Numbered from the stretch's first letter, positions 45,721-57,859 are shown. The stretch: DNA of 64,000 bases from Rhea pennata (GCF_028389875.1 NC_084665.1:126147602-126211601), one strand, 5' to 3'. Notes: generated from the letters alone by a model not told the origin. Made by a program: numbers and translations.

Positions 45721-46189
45721 AGTTGCAGTGATGTGCAGGATGCATCCTGGCCATCTTTGTGTCTGTCTCTGTGCAGCCTGCAGCATTTGCACTGATCAAG
45801 ATACAGCTCATCCTTTGAGCAATGGCTGCTGTTCCCAGGAAGGGAGAGCAACTGAGCTAGAGATAAAACATGGCTTTTTGCTATCCATCAGCAGCACCTG
45901 GAATCCTGGCTCTAGACCTAGACTCTAGAGAATATTCAGCTGCCTTCACAGACATGTTCAGACCCACTAGGACACATGGTTGCAGCAGGACACTCATATG
46001 AGTGACCCCCACAGTACATTCCTCCCTGCTAGAGTTGTACCGCAGGACTGCTGCCCGTCCCCATATCCTGGACATGATGGGGCAGACTGAAACATGAGAC
46101 AGCGTCTTGGATACAGCACAATGAGAACCAACATGCAAGATATGCCCTGTTAACAAGTCACCCCCAATGCATCATCTCTCACATTGAAC

Positions 46190-46854
46190 ATGCAGATCCT
46201 CAGCAATACGTGGTGGGTTATGGTCTTCTGCCAACCACACAAAGTGGTTTTGCTAGGTAGGCAAAACACAGGAGCCTCTACATACATCCTTGAAACCATC
46301 CCGCCCACAGATAGGGTTACGACCCCATCTTCTTTCCCTAGGTTGTGTGTTGTTTCTGTGCCCAACGTGCTGTTTAACTGTGTGCACAACACCCTGTTTA
46401 ATGCTCAGCGTCCTGTGATCCAAAGTCCAGCTGGTGAAGGGCCCCTTATCTGCACTGTTTGATGAAGCTGATCCTTGCTCTGTTCAAGCATCCTGAAGGC
46501 CAGTGGTTTTACTTTTTTCAGTACTGGCTGGCATCCAGCTTGCAAATAAAAGGCCAGCTAGGTGAGTTTCAATGGGAAAACAAAAAACGTGATGACGTCC
46601 TTTGCTGCTTCGCTGCTGTAAAAATAAATCTTTAGGTTTCTATTTCCTCATGCACGATTCACTGTTGTTTGAGAGAGATTTCTATTTGTTATTTGTTTTG
46701 TGTTGTCTTCCAACATTTAAACTCAGGTCCCACCTTTTCTGATTTCCTGGAACTGAGCTGGAGAACTAATACAAAGCACAGAGCTTGCCAGCTTTCTTTT
46801 GAGATCTGTAACAAACAAGTTTTTCCTAAAGCTCCTGCTTGTGATAATTGCTAG
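46190..46854 (+). pseudogene. Possible decayed defensin copy upstream of AvBD13
   Basis: Two phase-compatible segments: 46190-46256 (MQILSNTWWVMVF..., donor G|GTAGGC, phase 1) and 46727-46854 (acceptor ACTCAG, GPTFSDFLEL, cysteines spaced 6-10-2, TAG), with AATAAA at 46878. The start ATGCAGATCCTC differs by one base from AvBD13 ATGCGGATCCTC, and a later ATGGTC also aligns, but the signal peptide is not clearly hydrophobic and the cysteine pattern is not that of a defensin. A relic of an AvBD13 duplicate is possible; chance is not excluded. Confidence 0.25.
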
Positions 46855-47047
46855 GAGGTATCCCTACTTTCCTACTTAATAAACACATAAACAAGATGTT
46901 GAGTTACATTTTTCCTGACAGTTGTAAATAAAAGCTTGGAAAATGATCTCTTGGCAAGTCAGAAGTTGGAAAATACAAACATAGTTTTAATTTTAATGAT
47001 TTTTAAGCCTACTTTGTGATGTTTGGGTGTGCTGAGGAGGAGATATT

Positions 47048-47050
<3 letters not shown>

Positions 47051-47081
<31 letters not shown>
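47051..47081 (+). repeat. T31 homopolymer
   Basis: Poly(T) about 330 bases before the AvBD13 TATA box; could be the reverse-oriented tail of a retroposed sequence, though none is recognised. Confidence 0.9.
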
Positions 47082-47084
<3 letters not shown>

Positions 47085-47411
47085 TGAGCTTATCAAGGCT
47101 AAGCACAGAGAATGGGAGCTGGAAATAAAAACCTTGGACAGGCTTTTAACATCATGCATTCAAGCCTACAAGCCTACAAGCACCAAAACAGACAGACTGG
47201 TCAGCCCCAACGTCCTGCCTCCAGTAGCAACCGGTAGCAGACTCCTCAATGTTCAGTGCAATTTGTTGACAAAACCTTGCTTTTTTTTCCTGTAACACGG
47301 TGTATTTAAGATTGGGAACATCCCAGTGCAACTGTTTGCTGGAATGTTGAAATGTATCTGAGATTGACAAAGTTCCCTCCAATCCAGGAACGTTACACAA
47401 CCTTTGGGACC

Positions 47412-47417
47412 TATAAA
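47412..47417 (+). promoter_or_regulatory. TATA box of AvBD13
   Basis: TATAAA in GACCTATAAATCCAAGA, 83 bases before the ATG, matching the AvBD11 promoter over 17 bases with one difference. Confidence 0.75.
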
Positions 47418-47494
47418 TCCAAGATTTCCCTGTTGCCCATCTCTTTATGGCCCTTCGCTCCTCCTCACGGTGGAATTTCTATCAAGGCTCAGCC

Positions 47495-49213
47495 ATGCGG
47501 ATCCTCCAGATGCTCTTTGCAATCATGGTCATGCTCCTCGTCCAGAACGTTCCTGGTAAGGATAAAATACTTCAGGAGTTTCTGAGGAAAAGAGACAAGA
47601 CAGGCTCCCACCCCAAAGTGTGCAAGGACAAGACAGGGCCCTCAAGTCAAGCCAAGGCTGACCTGACTCTTGCTTCCAAGGAACAAATACCTTCTGAAAT
47701 GTAGTCTTTAAGGAGTTCCTGGATGCAGAGCCTTGGCAGGAAGAGAAGGTTTTCCAGGCTCCCAGACAGTATATCCGCTTCTCTCCCTTGTCCCAAAAGC
47801 CACAAAGAGATGTAGAGTCTGAGCCAGGAGCCCAAGCTCTAACCCTGACCAGGATGCAAGTCTCTTCTCCAAAACAAGGAGAACCCCCTGAATTCTAAAG
47901 GCCTTTGCAGTCAACATGTTTAGAGGATAGTCTTTGGGGCTACCAAGGGTGACAGTACAATATTGCCTGGCAGCCTTTTCCTGATGATAGGGGTGGGGGA
48001 GGGGGTTGTTTTAGAAACCTTATGCACACGCTTTCTGGCAGAAACAAATACAGTTTTGGGGTGTGCATCAGCTGCTACTTCATGTCACAGGACATATGTG
48101 CACTACAAGGAACAGAAATTGCCAGTGAGCTGCAAAGCCAGGTAGAAAATTAAGCTCCATTCAGCTTGATTAACCTTAGCAGCCAGATTCAAATTAAACT
48201 GGCTCAAGCTATTAAATAAGACACAAGCTTGTGATGACCTTATGCCTGACTGCTTTTTAGACCAAATTTAGACACAGAATAGCACACCTGTATCTTTTGT
48301 ATAAAGCAACTAAAATTAATTCTGTAACAGGGGGTGAGCTTTGGGGAAAGGTGGGAGGAAGGACTGTTAGGTTGTTGCAGTTTTGTTTGGTCTGTCTCTT
48401 TTCTTCTGGGGTTCTGTTTCAATAGAAATGTCACATTTGTCATGGCTTTTTCACTGGCTGCTTGCACATATATTGGGAATTTAGGTGTCATCCAGCTGTA
48501 AGGTCATTATGATGTTATTAGGACTATGGTAGTGTAACTACAATGGGAATCAACCCTGACAAACAAGGGGAGACTTTCCTACTCAGCTTATTTATGTTCT
48601 TTTCTAGTTAACTCAAGTCCTAGGGACAAATGTAGGAGAGAGAAGAGTTTGCTCACTCCACTGATGGTGACTAATATTGCACTGCTATGCCTTTGAACCT
48701 TCCAAAAAAAAACCCCAAACTTCATCTTCCTGCTATGGTTAAAGAAAAACAGTACACTGAGTTTTTAGCAAGTTAAGAAAATTAAGATGACTATGTAATA
48801 AATAAAACACCTGCCTCTAAAAAGACCCTTTTCTAACTTTTGATCTTACCCAAGGGTAAGATCTTACCCATCTCACCTGACTCAGCCATCCCAAAATCTG
48901 CCATCTCATCTAGACTGGTTGTTGAGAGACACTCAGCGCTTAGTGGGAGGAGGTGCTCCTCTCAAGCACATCTGACCTTTACCATGAAGGCAACTGAATT
49001 TCCTTGTTGCCAACTGCAAGTGTTTCATTGCTCAGGCAGTGATGACACGCTGAATGGGTTCCCACATCTCCTGTCTCTTTTCCCTGTGCAGCCAGAGGTC
49101 TTTCGGACAGCCAGCAGTGCTGGAATAACCATGGCCACTGCCGGAGGCTTTGCTTCCACATGGAGCGCTGGGCAGGGAGCTGCAGCAACGGTCGCCAGCG
49201 CTGCTGCAGATGA
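47495..49213 (+). CDS. AvBD13: AvBD13
   Basis: Secreted avian beta-defensin 13. Signal exon 47495-47555 (MRILQMLFAIMVMLL..., phase 1) closely matches chicken MRILQLLFAIVVILL. Cysteine exon 49092-49213: RGLSDSQQCWNNHGHCRRLC, FHMERWAGSC and QRCCR, spacing 6-3-9-6, net charge about +5. The protein has 60 residues. TGA follows directly after CCR, whereas the chicken protein, as I remember it, continues for more than 20 residues. The first exon contains both leader and signal peptide, with the TATA box 83 bases before the ATG. AATAAA at 49332. No damage seen. Confidence 0.95.
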
Positions 49214-49331
49214 AAGCAGCTGTGCAATGCGGGACCACTCCAAGAAGACCAGCCTGCAATGAGAACTATACATTGGAGTGGCTTTCAAACACCGCTTACG
49301 TCTACACCCACAGCTCAGCTTGTCCATCACC

Positions 49332-49337
49332 AATAAA
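49332..49337 (+). promoter_or_regulatory. Polyadenylation signal of AvBD13
   Basis: AATAAA 119 bases after the AvBD13 stop codon. Confidence 0.8.
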
Positions 49338-49945
49338 CCTGGTGGTTTTATGTATCTTACTGAATCCAGATGCAGCCACATTTCCCCATGAAGTAGACCA
49401 TCCTCCCTGACATTTGGGATTTGATTCACTTTGCACAGAATCATTTAGAGCTTCTTGAGGTGCACCCAAACATCTACACAGATCAGGCAGATGTGGAGAC
49501 CTGTGCCTGTCCAGAGTAGTAGCCAGAGAGGGATCTGCTGTGCTTGTCTGAGCAATTGTGCAAGCTCCCTTCTAGCCCATCTGTCTGCCTATCTCTAGCT
49601 CTATCTACAGAAAACACCACAGCAGGAAACCACCTTCCTCTCGTAAGAGATGTATCCAAGAGAGATGGGAGATTTGCCCTCTGGAAGTGCCTTTTCTTCC
49701 CCAGTAACTAACTGCAAGGCGAACCTAGGTGAGTGGCTCAGCTTAGCCACATCCTTTTGAGATGAAGCAAAGGGGAGTAAGGCAGAGAAATCCCACTCCC
49801 GTGTGCAGAATGGTTCATCACGTAGTCACACAGCACGTGGGGTGTAGTGTGCCCTTGCCTAATTTCCTGCATAGAGCTATTCTTGACCTCTTGCTTGCAC
49901 AGTGGGAGGTATAAAGAAAAAGAGAAACACCTCACGCGGCCTCAT

Positions 49946-51325
49946 ATGATGATAAAAGCTTTAAGAGTTTTTACGGCCTTGCTGCTACTTGCTGGTAAGG
50001 GATACTCAGAGATGAGTGTGATTGCAGGTATGGGGACAGAAGAAGAGGATTCACGCAGCTGATGTGACTTTGGAAGTGTTCTGAGCAATTGCTTTTGAGG
50101 TGGTTGTAAAACAGATGAATAAATGTTGCATTAAAAAAAGAGAGAGAGAGAGAGAGAGAAAATTCTTGCCAGAGGAGATATGATGAAGGAGGAGAAAGAT
50201 GTTACAGCCAAGAAACCGCCATCCTGGCTCAGAGCCGAGAAGAGACTCTGGCTGTATCAGGCTTTGAGACGGCAGGTGGCAGTCCCAGACTGCTTCCACA
50301 GCTTTACAAAGGCCGAAACTGAAGCGTGAAGATCCCTCTTGAAAACCCTGCTATCCTGAGATCCCCTCCATGAGGAGGTCTGGCGTTTGTGTCATCGCAC
50401 ACACACACACACACACACTTCTCTCATGTCAGGCGCATTCACAACACTGGTCAGAGACCAGCTTTGTAAATATAGGGGATGTGCAATGAGGAGAACTGCA
50501 GTCTCACCTGCCACGTGTTTAAAATCATAAATCGACAGAATTTTTTTGATAGAAGTTACAAAACTGACTTAAAAACTGGGCAGAGCGGGAAGGGAAGGGA
50601 AGGGAAGGGAAGGGAAGGGAAGGGAAGGGAAGGGAAGGGAAGGGAAGGGAAGGGAAGGGAAGGGAAGGGAAGGGAAGGGAAGCGACAGAATTACAGAATA
50701 GTAAGACTAGGTGCTGAGGCTTACAGTGGCTGAATATTAAATCCTAAATATTAGGGTATCTTACAACCTTCCTATGAGCTGGCAGTGTTTGTATCTTGCT
50801 AATATTCCAGCCTTCCATCAGTGAGTGATTTCAATGAAAGAAAAGCTTTGCAAGTTCTTGGTTGAGCCAGAGCAAAAGGGTTCTCAAAGCACCTCAGGCA
50901 TAAATTTTCTGAAGAGCTTAGACAGTAGGCAGGCTCAGCTATTCCAAAACCCAAGAAAGATTTAGATGTTTGATCCCACACTCTTCTTTTTCTTTATGTT
51001 CTCCTTCTGCTTCTCAGTTACGGCAGAGGTAATATTTCCTGTGCCCCTTGCAAGGCTGCACTGTAGACCAGCAAAACCAGTAGATGAAAGCCAGATGTCT
51101 AGGGGCAGACCATTTTCCACCAGAAAAACACAAGTGCATGCCCACATTGTTCCAATTGGGGATCCTGCAGAAAATCACCATGTGAGGCTGACATGGTGCT
51201 GGAGCTGGTCACCCTGGGATCTTTCCATCGTCTTTGGAAACAGACACTTTGAAGATGTGATTCATTTTTTTGTCTTGTGTTTTAGAACTTCATGCATTTT
51301 AGAACTCTATTTTAGGATGAAGTGA
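49946..51325 (+). CDS. Possible two-exon secreted protein, unknown family
   Basis: Signal-like exon 49946-49994 (MMIKALRVFTALLLLA, donor G|GTAAGG, phase 1), preceded by an acceptor (CTCTTGCTTGCACAG, exon start 49903), the same layout as AvBD12. The nearest phase-compatible exon is 51018-51325 (acceptor TTCTGCTTCTCAG), open for 102 codons and starting TAEVIFPVPLARLHC; AATAAA follows the TGA by seven bases. Joined length is 118 residues. It has only a few scattered cysteines and no domain that I know, and it is not a defensin. The intron contains simple repeats, including the GGGAA array. The first exon is the stronger half; its true partner could be elsewhere. Confidence 0.25.
50139..50160 (+). 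repeat. (GA)n microsatellite
   Basis: About 11 GA units after a short A run. Confidence 0.85.
50398..50418 (+). repeat. (CA)n microsatellite
   Basis: About 10 CA units. Confidence 0.9.
50587..50682 (+). repeat. (GGGAA)n pentamer array
   Basis: About 19 perfect GGGAA units over 96 bases, strictly purine on the plus strand. Perfect units imply a young or fast-evolving array. The open frame across it is a by-product of the repeat. Confidence 0.95.
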
Positions 51326-51339
51326 GCCAGAAATAAAAC

Positions 51340-53410
51340 AAACCAGGGCTTTGGCTGGCCTGGAAGTCAAACAAGGGCTAGGGCTTGCACCAACACAATG
51401 CAGGCGGCTAAACTCTCCCTCACCCCACCATAAAGCAAGATGTCTGAATGCAAACTGCCTGATGAGTCCCTGGGCTACTCTGCCCCTGATCTATGCCAGA
51501 GTAGTGTCTAGAGGAGGGACAGCTGACACAAATCAAAAGCTTCCAATGAGCGCAATAACTTAACATATGTGGGTGAGGAAGTGCCAGCTACCAATCTTGC
51601 ACCCGAGGGGTGTTAAGATGCAGCTTGGAGACTGTTTCATACGTGCCTCATCCATGCATTTGGGAGGTGAAACAGGATAAATTCTGATATTGCAGAGCAT
51701 ATCCCCAAATCACCTAAGAGTATCACTACCTTTTCTTCCTCATTTGCTGACGTATTAGGTGCAATTCTGAGTGATGTCCCTTTTTCAGATGGGAATGGGC
51801 CAAGCCAAGCATCATTCAAACTACTTCCTTCCCAAAGTGTAAATGCGGGAAGACTCTGAAGCTAAGAAAGAAGGGGAATTGCCCACCACAATGTACACAA
51901 GGGCAGGACACACAGAAACAGCGTATCTCCCAGAAAGGGAGATGATGTAGGGTGAGCAGGAATGGAAATGTCTGGAGGGTGTAAGACCCTGTAGCGGGCA
52001 AGAGGGATATGAAAGTCTCCTTGAAAGAAAAGATGGAAGGTTCATCTCTTGAGAAAATCAAGCATATGGGGTAGCAAGGAGGTGACCAAAATTCCCAACC
52101 CTACAAACTGCATCCCTAAAGCAGTGAGACCTCTAGGTACACAGCACAGACAGAGCCATAACAGGAGGAGGCAACATCCACCACTCTTCCTTGGGTATGA
52201 GGATGTCTGATCTCATCCTCTGCTGCTGCCTGATGCCACAGGATCATAGGGAGAGGATGTCAACCTTGATGACCCAGGAAAGGGATGAGTGAACCACCAT
52301 CAGTGCCAAAAATCACTGGAGAACTCCCCGAATCCCTGAGAAGCTGAACATTATAGGAGACCCAGTAGCCAGCTGTAGCCAGAGAGGACAAGAAACTATT
52401 CCCTCTGCTACCCATGCAAAGGCCTGTTCTCCAGCTCTGGCCTTGTCTGGTCCTGTTTATATAATTTAATTATCTTGGTCTCCAAAACAGGGTGGCTGCA
52501 TGCAAACTGCCTCCAGAGAGCAGAGTCTTGTGGATCTGGGTCACTCACTGCTCATGCCAACATAGCTCTGTTCTTCACCAGGTGCAACTCGGTTGAGACC
52601 TGGCTGCAACTTAAACTGGAAAACCAGTTTGGCTTCCCTTCCCAGAGGAAGTAGTCTTGTCCTAAAGTGAAAACAGGGAAAGAAGGGATTTCTGGGCCAC
52701 TACCGGGCAAACTGCCTTCCCTGCAGCTGCCAAAGCAGCCAAGAGATGCCTTGTAGGGAGCCAGCAATTTAGCTGGATTTATACCAAGCAGTGGGTTAAC
52801 TTCACTCCAGTGACTCAACAGTGGGGGTTGACACCCAGCGAAGATCAGCCCCCTTTTCCTCCTTGCCCTTCTGTCTAGATTCCTCTTGAAACTCCTGAGC
52901 TGAGAGGGAAGAAATTCCCCCGATCTTCCTACCACCATGGATCAACTCAGTGAGGCATCTGGCCCCAGTAAGCTCCTGGGCTGGGAATATTCCCAGCTTT
53001 GCTCCTCTCACTCTACAAGGCTGGAAATAACATGGCAGCGCCTTCACACAGTCTGTTCTCCTGGATGCTGCTCCCCTCCTTTGAGTGGCAGTCCAGCTCC
53101 TTGGGGGCCTCAGAAAGCTCAGCCAGGGGTTAGCAGCCACTCCGGCTCGCTTGAATTATCAGTCCCATCGAGCAGATAAGGCTCCCCTTGATAATAAGAC
53201 CTGTCAGAAACAAGCCTTCAGTTTTCCACCTTTTTGAAGTCTGGCTGGTGAAGTTTTGCAGAACTTTGTCTTACTGCCAAAGTAACCAACTTCCAGTCCC
53301 AGCTTGCTTCTTCCCTTCTTCTCCCCATCGTCCTATACTCCCCCTGCCTCCTTCTCCCCCTTCCCTCTTCCTCCATGCACACACCTCTCTGTGGGGCTGA
53401 TACAGATGCT
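51340..53410. other. No gene seen
   Basis: Spacer of mixed composition, rising in GC towards 53.3 kb, where a CT-rich stretch (53320-53390) begins. No exon with supported splice sites was identified. Confidence 0.35.
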
Positions 53411-53419
53411 GGGGGGGTG

Positions 53420-53760
53420 GTGGTGGGTGATGTCATCTGTTTTTGACCCTGTGGAGGAGAAAAGCACTGCCGAAGAAGGCAAGGGTTTGACACGTCTGCC
53501 TCTACCCAGTCTGGCGCCGGGAGCAACTAGGAGCCTTCCTTTTGCAGCTGCCTCTGCACCTTATCAGAGGCAGAGTGACATCTTCGGGACCACGCCGAGC
53601 CAAGCGGGCTGCTGGGGTTGCGAGAGAGAGGAGGCTGCGTGCTCGGAGCTCCTGAATGCGAGCCTTGTGAGAAGCACACACGCCTCTGTGTGTCTGTGCT
53701 GTGTGTTTGCTGCAAAGAGTTTCTGGCAGCAGACGTAGAGGGAAATTGCTCCCAGCGCAA
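53420..53760. promoter_or_regulatory. GC-rich, promoter-like segment
   Basis: Locally raised GC and CpG (CTGGCGCCGGGAG, CGGGACCACGCCGAGCC, GGGTTGCGAGAG) in an otherwise AT-rich region. A plus-strand ORF begins at its end (ATG at 53760, MEPAISSCGEENVS), but no good donor ends it. It could be the 5' end of a gene continuing to the right; unproven. Confidence 0.3.
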
Positions 53761-54069
53761 TGGAGCCAGCTATCAGCAGCTGTGGAGAAGAAAACGTCTC
53801 TATGCTGCAGTCCAGCCAGAGTCAGCAAGTTGAGGAAGGATGGGCAATGCTGTCGCCTCACTCTGCTCCTGCTGAGGCCGGTGGGAGTTTAACCTCTCAC
53901 ATCCCAGGCAAGCAGTCTGCAACATCCTGCATGACAGTCTGCAAAGGGTTAAAATGCCCCCCTTTCCATTTAAGGGGGAAGTCAGGACTTGGGGTTGGAG
54001 GGAGGGAGGTGATTGCTTTTGCCCTCCACACAAAGCTCGGGGTGAAAAGTGCTTTCAAGTAGGGCTGGC

Positions 54070-57000
54070 TACAGATTTACTGTGGGTACAGTTTTGAGAT
54101 GGAGCATTGTATCCTCAGCTAAATGTTCTTGGGATTTTTTTTTCCGTCTTCAAATGGAAAATCTTCATTTTCAATAAAACAGTAATAGCCCATAATGCCA
54201 CCTCCCTTCCAAAAATACTGTTTGGTCAGAAAAGAATGAAATATTTTTGGATAAAGCTGGAAACAAACTGTGCTTCCTCTTTCTTACAACACAGCTCCTA
54301 GGAAGGTAAATCCTTATGGAACATGTGAGGCCAAGGAGAGATGCAGCTCTCTAGAGGAGATATGACCATCAAGGACAGGAACCACAGCCCCTGTGAGGAG
54401 TGGAGCAAAAAATTTAAACACAGAGTGTTTCTATTTCCCACTAGAAAATTTGTAGACTTCATTTTTGGAGTGGAAAAATAACGTTTTCTGTAAACAACAT
54501 TCTTACTTGCTGCAATTACAGTGGCAAAATAGCATAAAGTAGATAGTGAGATGTCAGGAGTGCTTTAAAATCTGGGTCACCTTCAGGGAATCTTTCACAC
54601 CTAACTCCCATTTCAGTGCCCAAGCCCCTCTGATCTCAGGCAAAATCAAATCCTCAAGCTGATGGTAAGTGATTTGAATGTCTCCAAAGCAGAGGTCTCC
54701 ATTTCCTCCGTGGCTGACCCGAGAGCCAAAGGAATGGGTTCTCATACTGTGAGGAATAATGTCTTAGAAAAACTTTCTTATCCTAGCAGACTGTGAAGGG
54801 AGCCTAGTGTGACCAGCCACCACAGAGATATTTATATTGGTCAGATGAATCCTACACCTATATCAGCAAAACCCTGGCCCCTTTTTACATTAAGAAATGA
54901 GCATTCTGTTTGGATGCCCCTGCAAGGAGACTAAGAGAAGTTGCAGACGCAGAGACAGCTCAGTGTTGCCCTTGACTTTCCAAGTCAGAGCAAAAACGTG
55001 TCAGTTGGTCAGTGTTAATGTCTCAGAAGTCACATAATAAAGTACATTTTTTCGGCACAAATAAATGACTTAATTCTTCTGGCGAGGTGTTCTGGGCTCT
55101 TTCAGGAACACTACATAGAATAATAACAGAACTGGAGCAGTGAAACCCCTATTTCTCGCAGGATGCAGCACTGGCTGGTGGGAAGACTCCAAAACAAACA
55201 TCCAAGCAAACAGCTGCCGGATTGTTCTGCAATGTGTCCGCAAAACCAGGACTGTTGCTCACTTGTTGGGCTTTCAGGTCGGCTTCAAGCATACATTGCC
55301 AAAAGATTGTGGTTCTTTTTCAGACGGGAGTAAGAGGAGACACCTTGGGATGAGAAGCAATCCCAATTGTGGGGAAGATGCAGGGTAAAGGCTTTCCATC
55401 CCAGGGGAGAGCAAATAAATGAACATCTTCCCCTCTCTGTTGTCCTTTTCCAGGCACACTCCTGGCCACGGGCTGTGGGTTCATGAGACAGAAGAGCTCT
55501 CTGCTGTCTCCTGGGGCCACCTGGATGCTATTACAGGAGCCAGGCCACCTTGCCAGGCAGCACTTTTGTAACCACGAGCATTCAAAGCTGCAGAGCCATC
55601 AGGCAAGACCCTTCCTCAAGCACTGCAAGCTTGCAGCCCATCCTATGGGCTGCTGGCGCAAGGACCCAGATCCCCGTGCCTGGGACTGACACGAAAGCTG
55701 TCAGGAGGCTTCATTGTCCAGATCTTCACACTGTTATCAACAACTCCCACACACTGGAAGTGAGATATGTGTGACAACATTTTTTCCATTGGTGAGCTTA
55801 TCGTTGCTGAAAAGAGGAGAAGGGGCTGGAGAGGGCAATGGGGAGGAGCTGGAAAGGAGGAGAGACACATGGGCACAAATTCCCGCCCACCATGTCCTTT
55901 CACACACCCCATGCTCCCCACATCTGTGAAAGAAAGAGAAGAAGGGTTTTGAAGGAATGTGTTGGCAAAACAGTTGTATCAGACCTACAGCCTCCTGGGC
56001 CAGTAGGGACAGTCCTAAATTCCTTGGGTGTATTCCCAAAATCCTCTTCCTGAAATCATATCTCTTAATTTGTATGGGTGTATATAGAAATGGAGAGACT
56101 TTCTGCAGTGATATTGACTGGGTTAGAAAGACCTCAAGAGAAATGATGCCTCCATGCGTCAGACTGACCTTTCCCAGAACAGTTGGAAAGCTTGAATTAG
56201 CAGAAAAAATATCGATACTGAGTTTTTACCCTAAGCCACTAGGTTTATTCCAAGGTGGGCAAGTTCAAACGTACCATAAGTCTACCATTAGTCCCTCTCC
56301 TTCCAAATGATAGCTTTCTGCTTGGCTGATAGGAGCCCTCTGAAGCAGCCACAGGCTGTCCCACCTCAAATAAGACATGGTTTCTGGTAAAAAAAAAAAA
56401 AAAAATCAAAATGCTGCTTCCAAGGAAAGTCAGAGACAGCGTTGCACTGGTTTGAGTTTAAGACAAGCAGTTTGGCAGTGCTATCTTGAGGCTACTGGGA
56501 GTAAGTTGCCTAAAGGAGCAGTGCTCTGAACACAGAGGCGAAGTTGGGGTCCCCCTCTCTGGAACATTAATAGGTTTATCCTCCTGGGGAGGACAGTTAT
56601 GGATATGCTCCCCCAAAAAAGAGTAACACTTGTTAAGTGCATTATGGACTGGGCTTGTGTTTCTGAGGATGTGGCTATAGCCCAGCCTGGATGACAATAT
56701 CATATTTAATATATGGTCCACAGTCAAGGGGCAGCCCATTCTGAGCACCAGACATCTCCTGATACTGAACACATGGAAGGGAATACCCATGAGAGCACAT
56801 GCGGGGAACAAGAGTACATGAAGGGGGATGTTTTATTTGTTCAGTGAAATGATTATTTCTGTTAGCTGGTCCGGGAGGTGATGGCTGTGTTTCTGTGATT
56901 AATGGGAGATTTCACCAGGAGCACCATTACTCTCCAACTGCTCATTCCTTGGGGCAGCTGCTATCTGCTGGAGGATGATGGTCTTCAAGTACAGTTCGTT

Positions 57001-57775
57001 AGTACAGTTCCCTGGAGGGGGAATAACAGTGATGGGTTAAGCACAGGTTGGAAAAGAATCCTTTGAATTTTGTGAGCTGACACAGTGGGTCAGAAACAAG
57101 GTCTCTCAGAATGTGCACAGAAGCAGCTTTGGCTTGAGCTACTCCAACTATCACCCTCCCACAACAGCCCTGTCACTCCCCAGAATTATGTGTTGAAAGT
57201 CTTCAAAATCCCTTCAGAGGCCAGGCAGAATCATCTCACCAGTCATTTCCAGCCCCCAAGCCACCAACCAGACCATCCTGAGAAAAAAATAACTCTCCAA
57301 ATATTGTGGAGTGCTTCTGTGATTCAAGCATGGGACACGGATGAGTGAGTTTTGCAGGTGTGAGTCTCTTTGCATCAGTAATGTTCTCATGAGTGCAGTG
57401 GTGTATGGATGTAAATGAGGTTGGTGAAAGAAGATGGTGTCATAATACCAACAAACATCCCTGAGTAGGATTGGTGAAGAAGAAGGTGCCTTGTTTTTCT
57501 GGAAGCTCTCTTGTATTTGTTCATAAGCACAACACATCCCTATATTGTGCTATCTTGGGAATAGAAGACTATGCCAGCAGATCCTTTTACTGTCTAGTCA
57601 ATTGAAAGGGTGTAGAGTTTTCTTTAGGGCCCCTGAAAGTCTTTCAAATTTGACCAGGCAAATTACAGGTGCTGCCAGCTGATAAGGAGTCCAGCTGGAT
57701 GGTGGCAACCTGGAAAAGGTCAGATATACCTCCAGTTATTTCCTCGTGCAGGTGGGTTCTTTGTTGCTTTCTGTC
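54070..57775. other. No gene recognised
   Basis: Open frames at 55140-55388 and 55483-55689 follow usable acceptors, but their cysteines do not fit any defensin spacing and they have no clear signal exon. An A17 tract lies at 56389-56405. Confidence 0.35.
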
Positions 57776-57782
57776 TTTATAG

Positions 57783-57849
57783 TTTGTGGGTCATCAAAGT
57801 GATGGGAGAGACTTCCTCTGGAAGAGTGGAATCTACATCAGACAAGAAG
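57783..57849 (+). other. Exon-like 67-base segment with strong splice sites
   Basis: The acceptor TTGTTGCTTTCTGTCTTTATAG and donor GAAG|GTGAGCT enclose 67 bases. Two frames are open; one contains an ATG (MGETSSGRVESTSDKK, ending in phase 0). It could be a leader or first coding exon of a gene continuing to the right, or a noncoding-RNA exon. No partner was identified. Confidence 0.35.
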
Positions 57850-57859
57850 GTGAGCTAAT

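Noticed and set aside
50479-50733. Frame starting MCNEENCSLTC, considered as an ovodefensin
   Set aside because: First cysteine spacing is wrong, no later cysteine pair, and the rest is translation of the GGGAA repeat.
55140-55388. Open frame with five cysteines after TTTCTCGCAG
   Set aside because: Cysteine spacing fits no defensin or other small-secreted family I know, and no matching signal exon was identified.
55454-55689. Open frame with several cysteines downstream of CTTTTCCAG
   Set aside because: Composition and spacing look random; no conserved motif.
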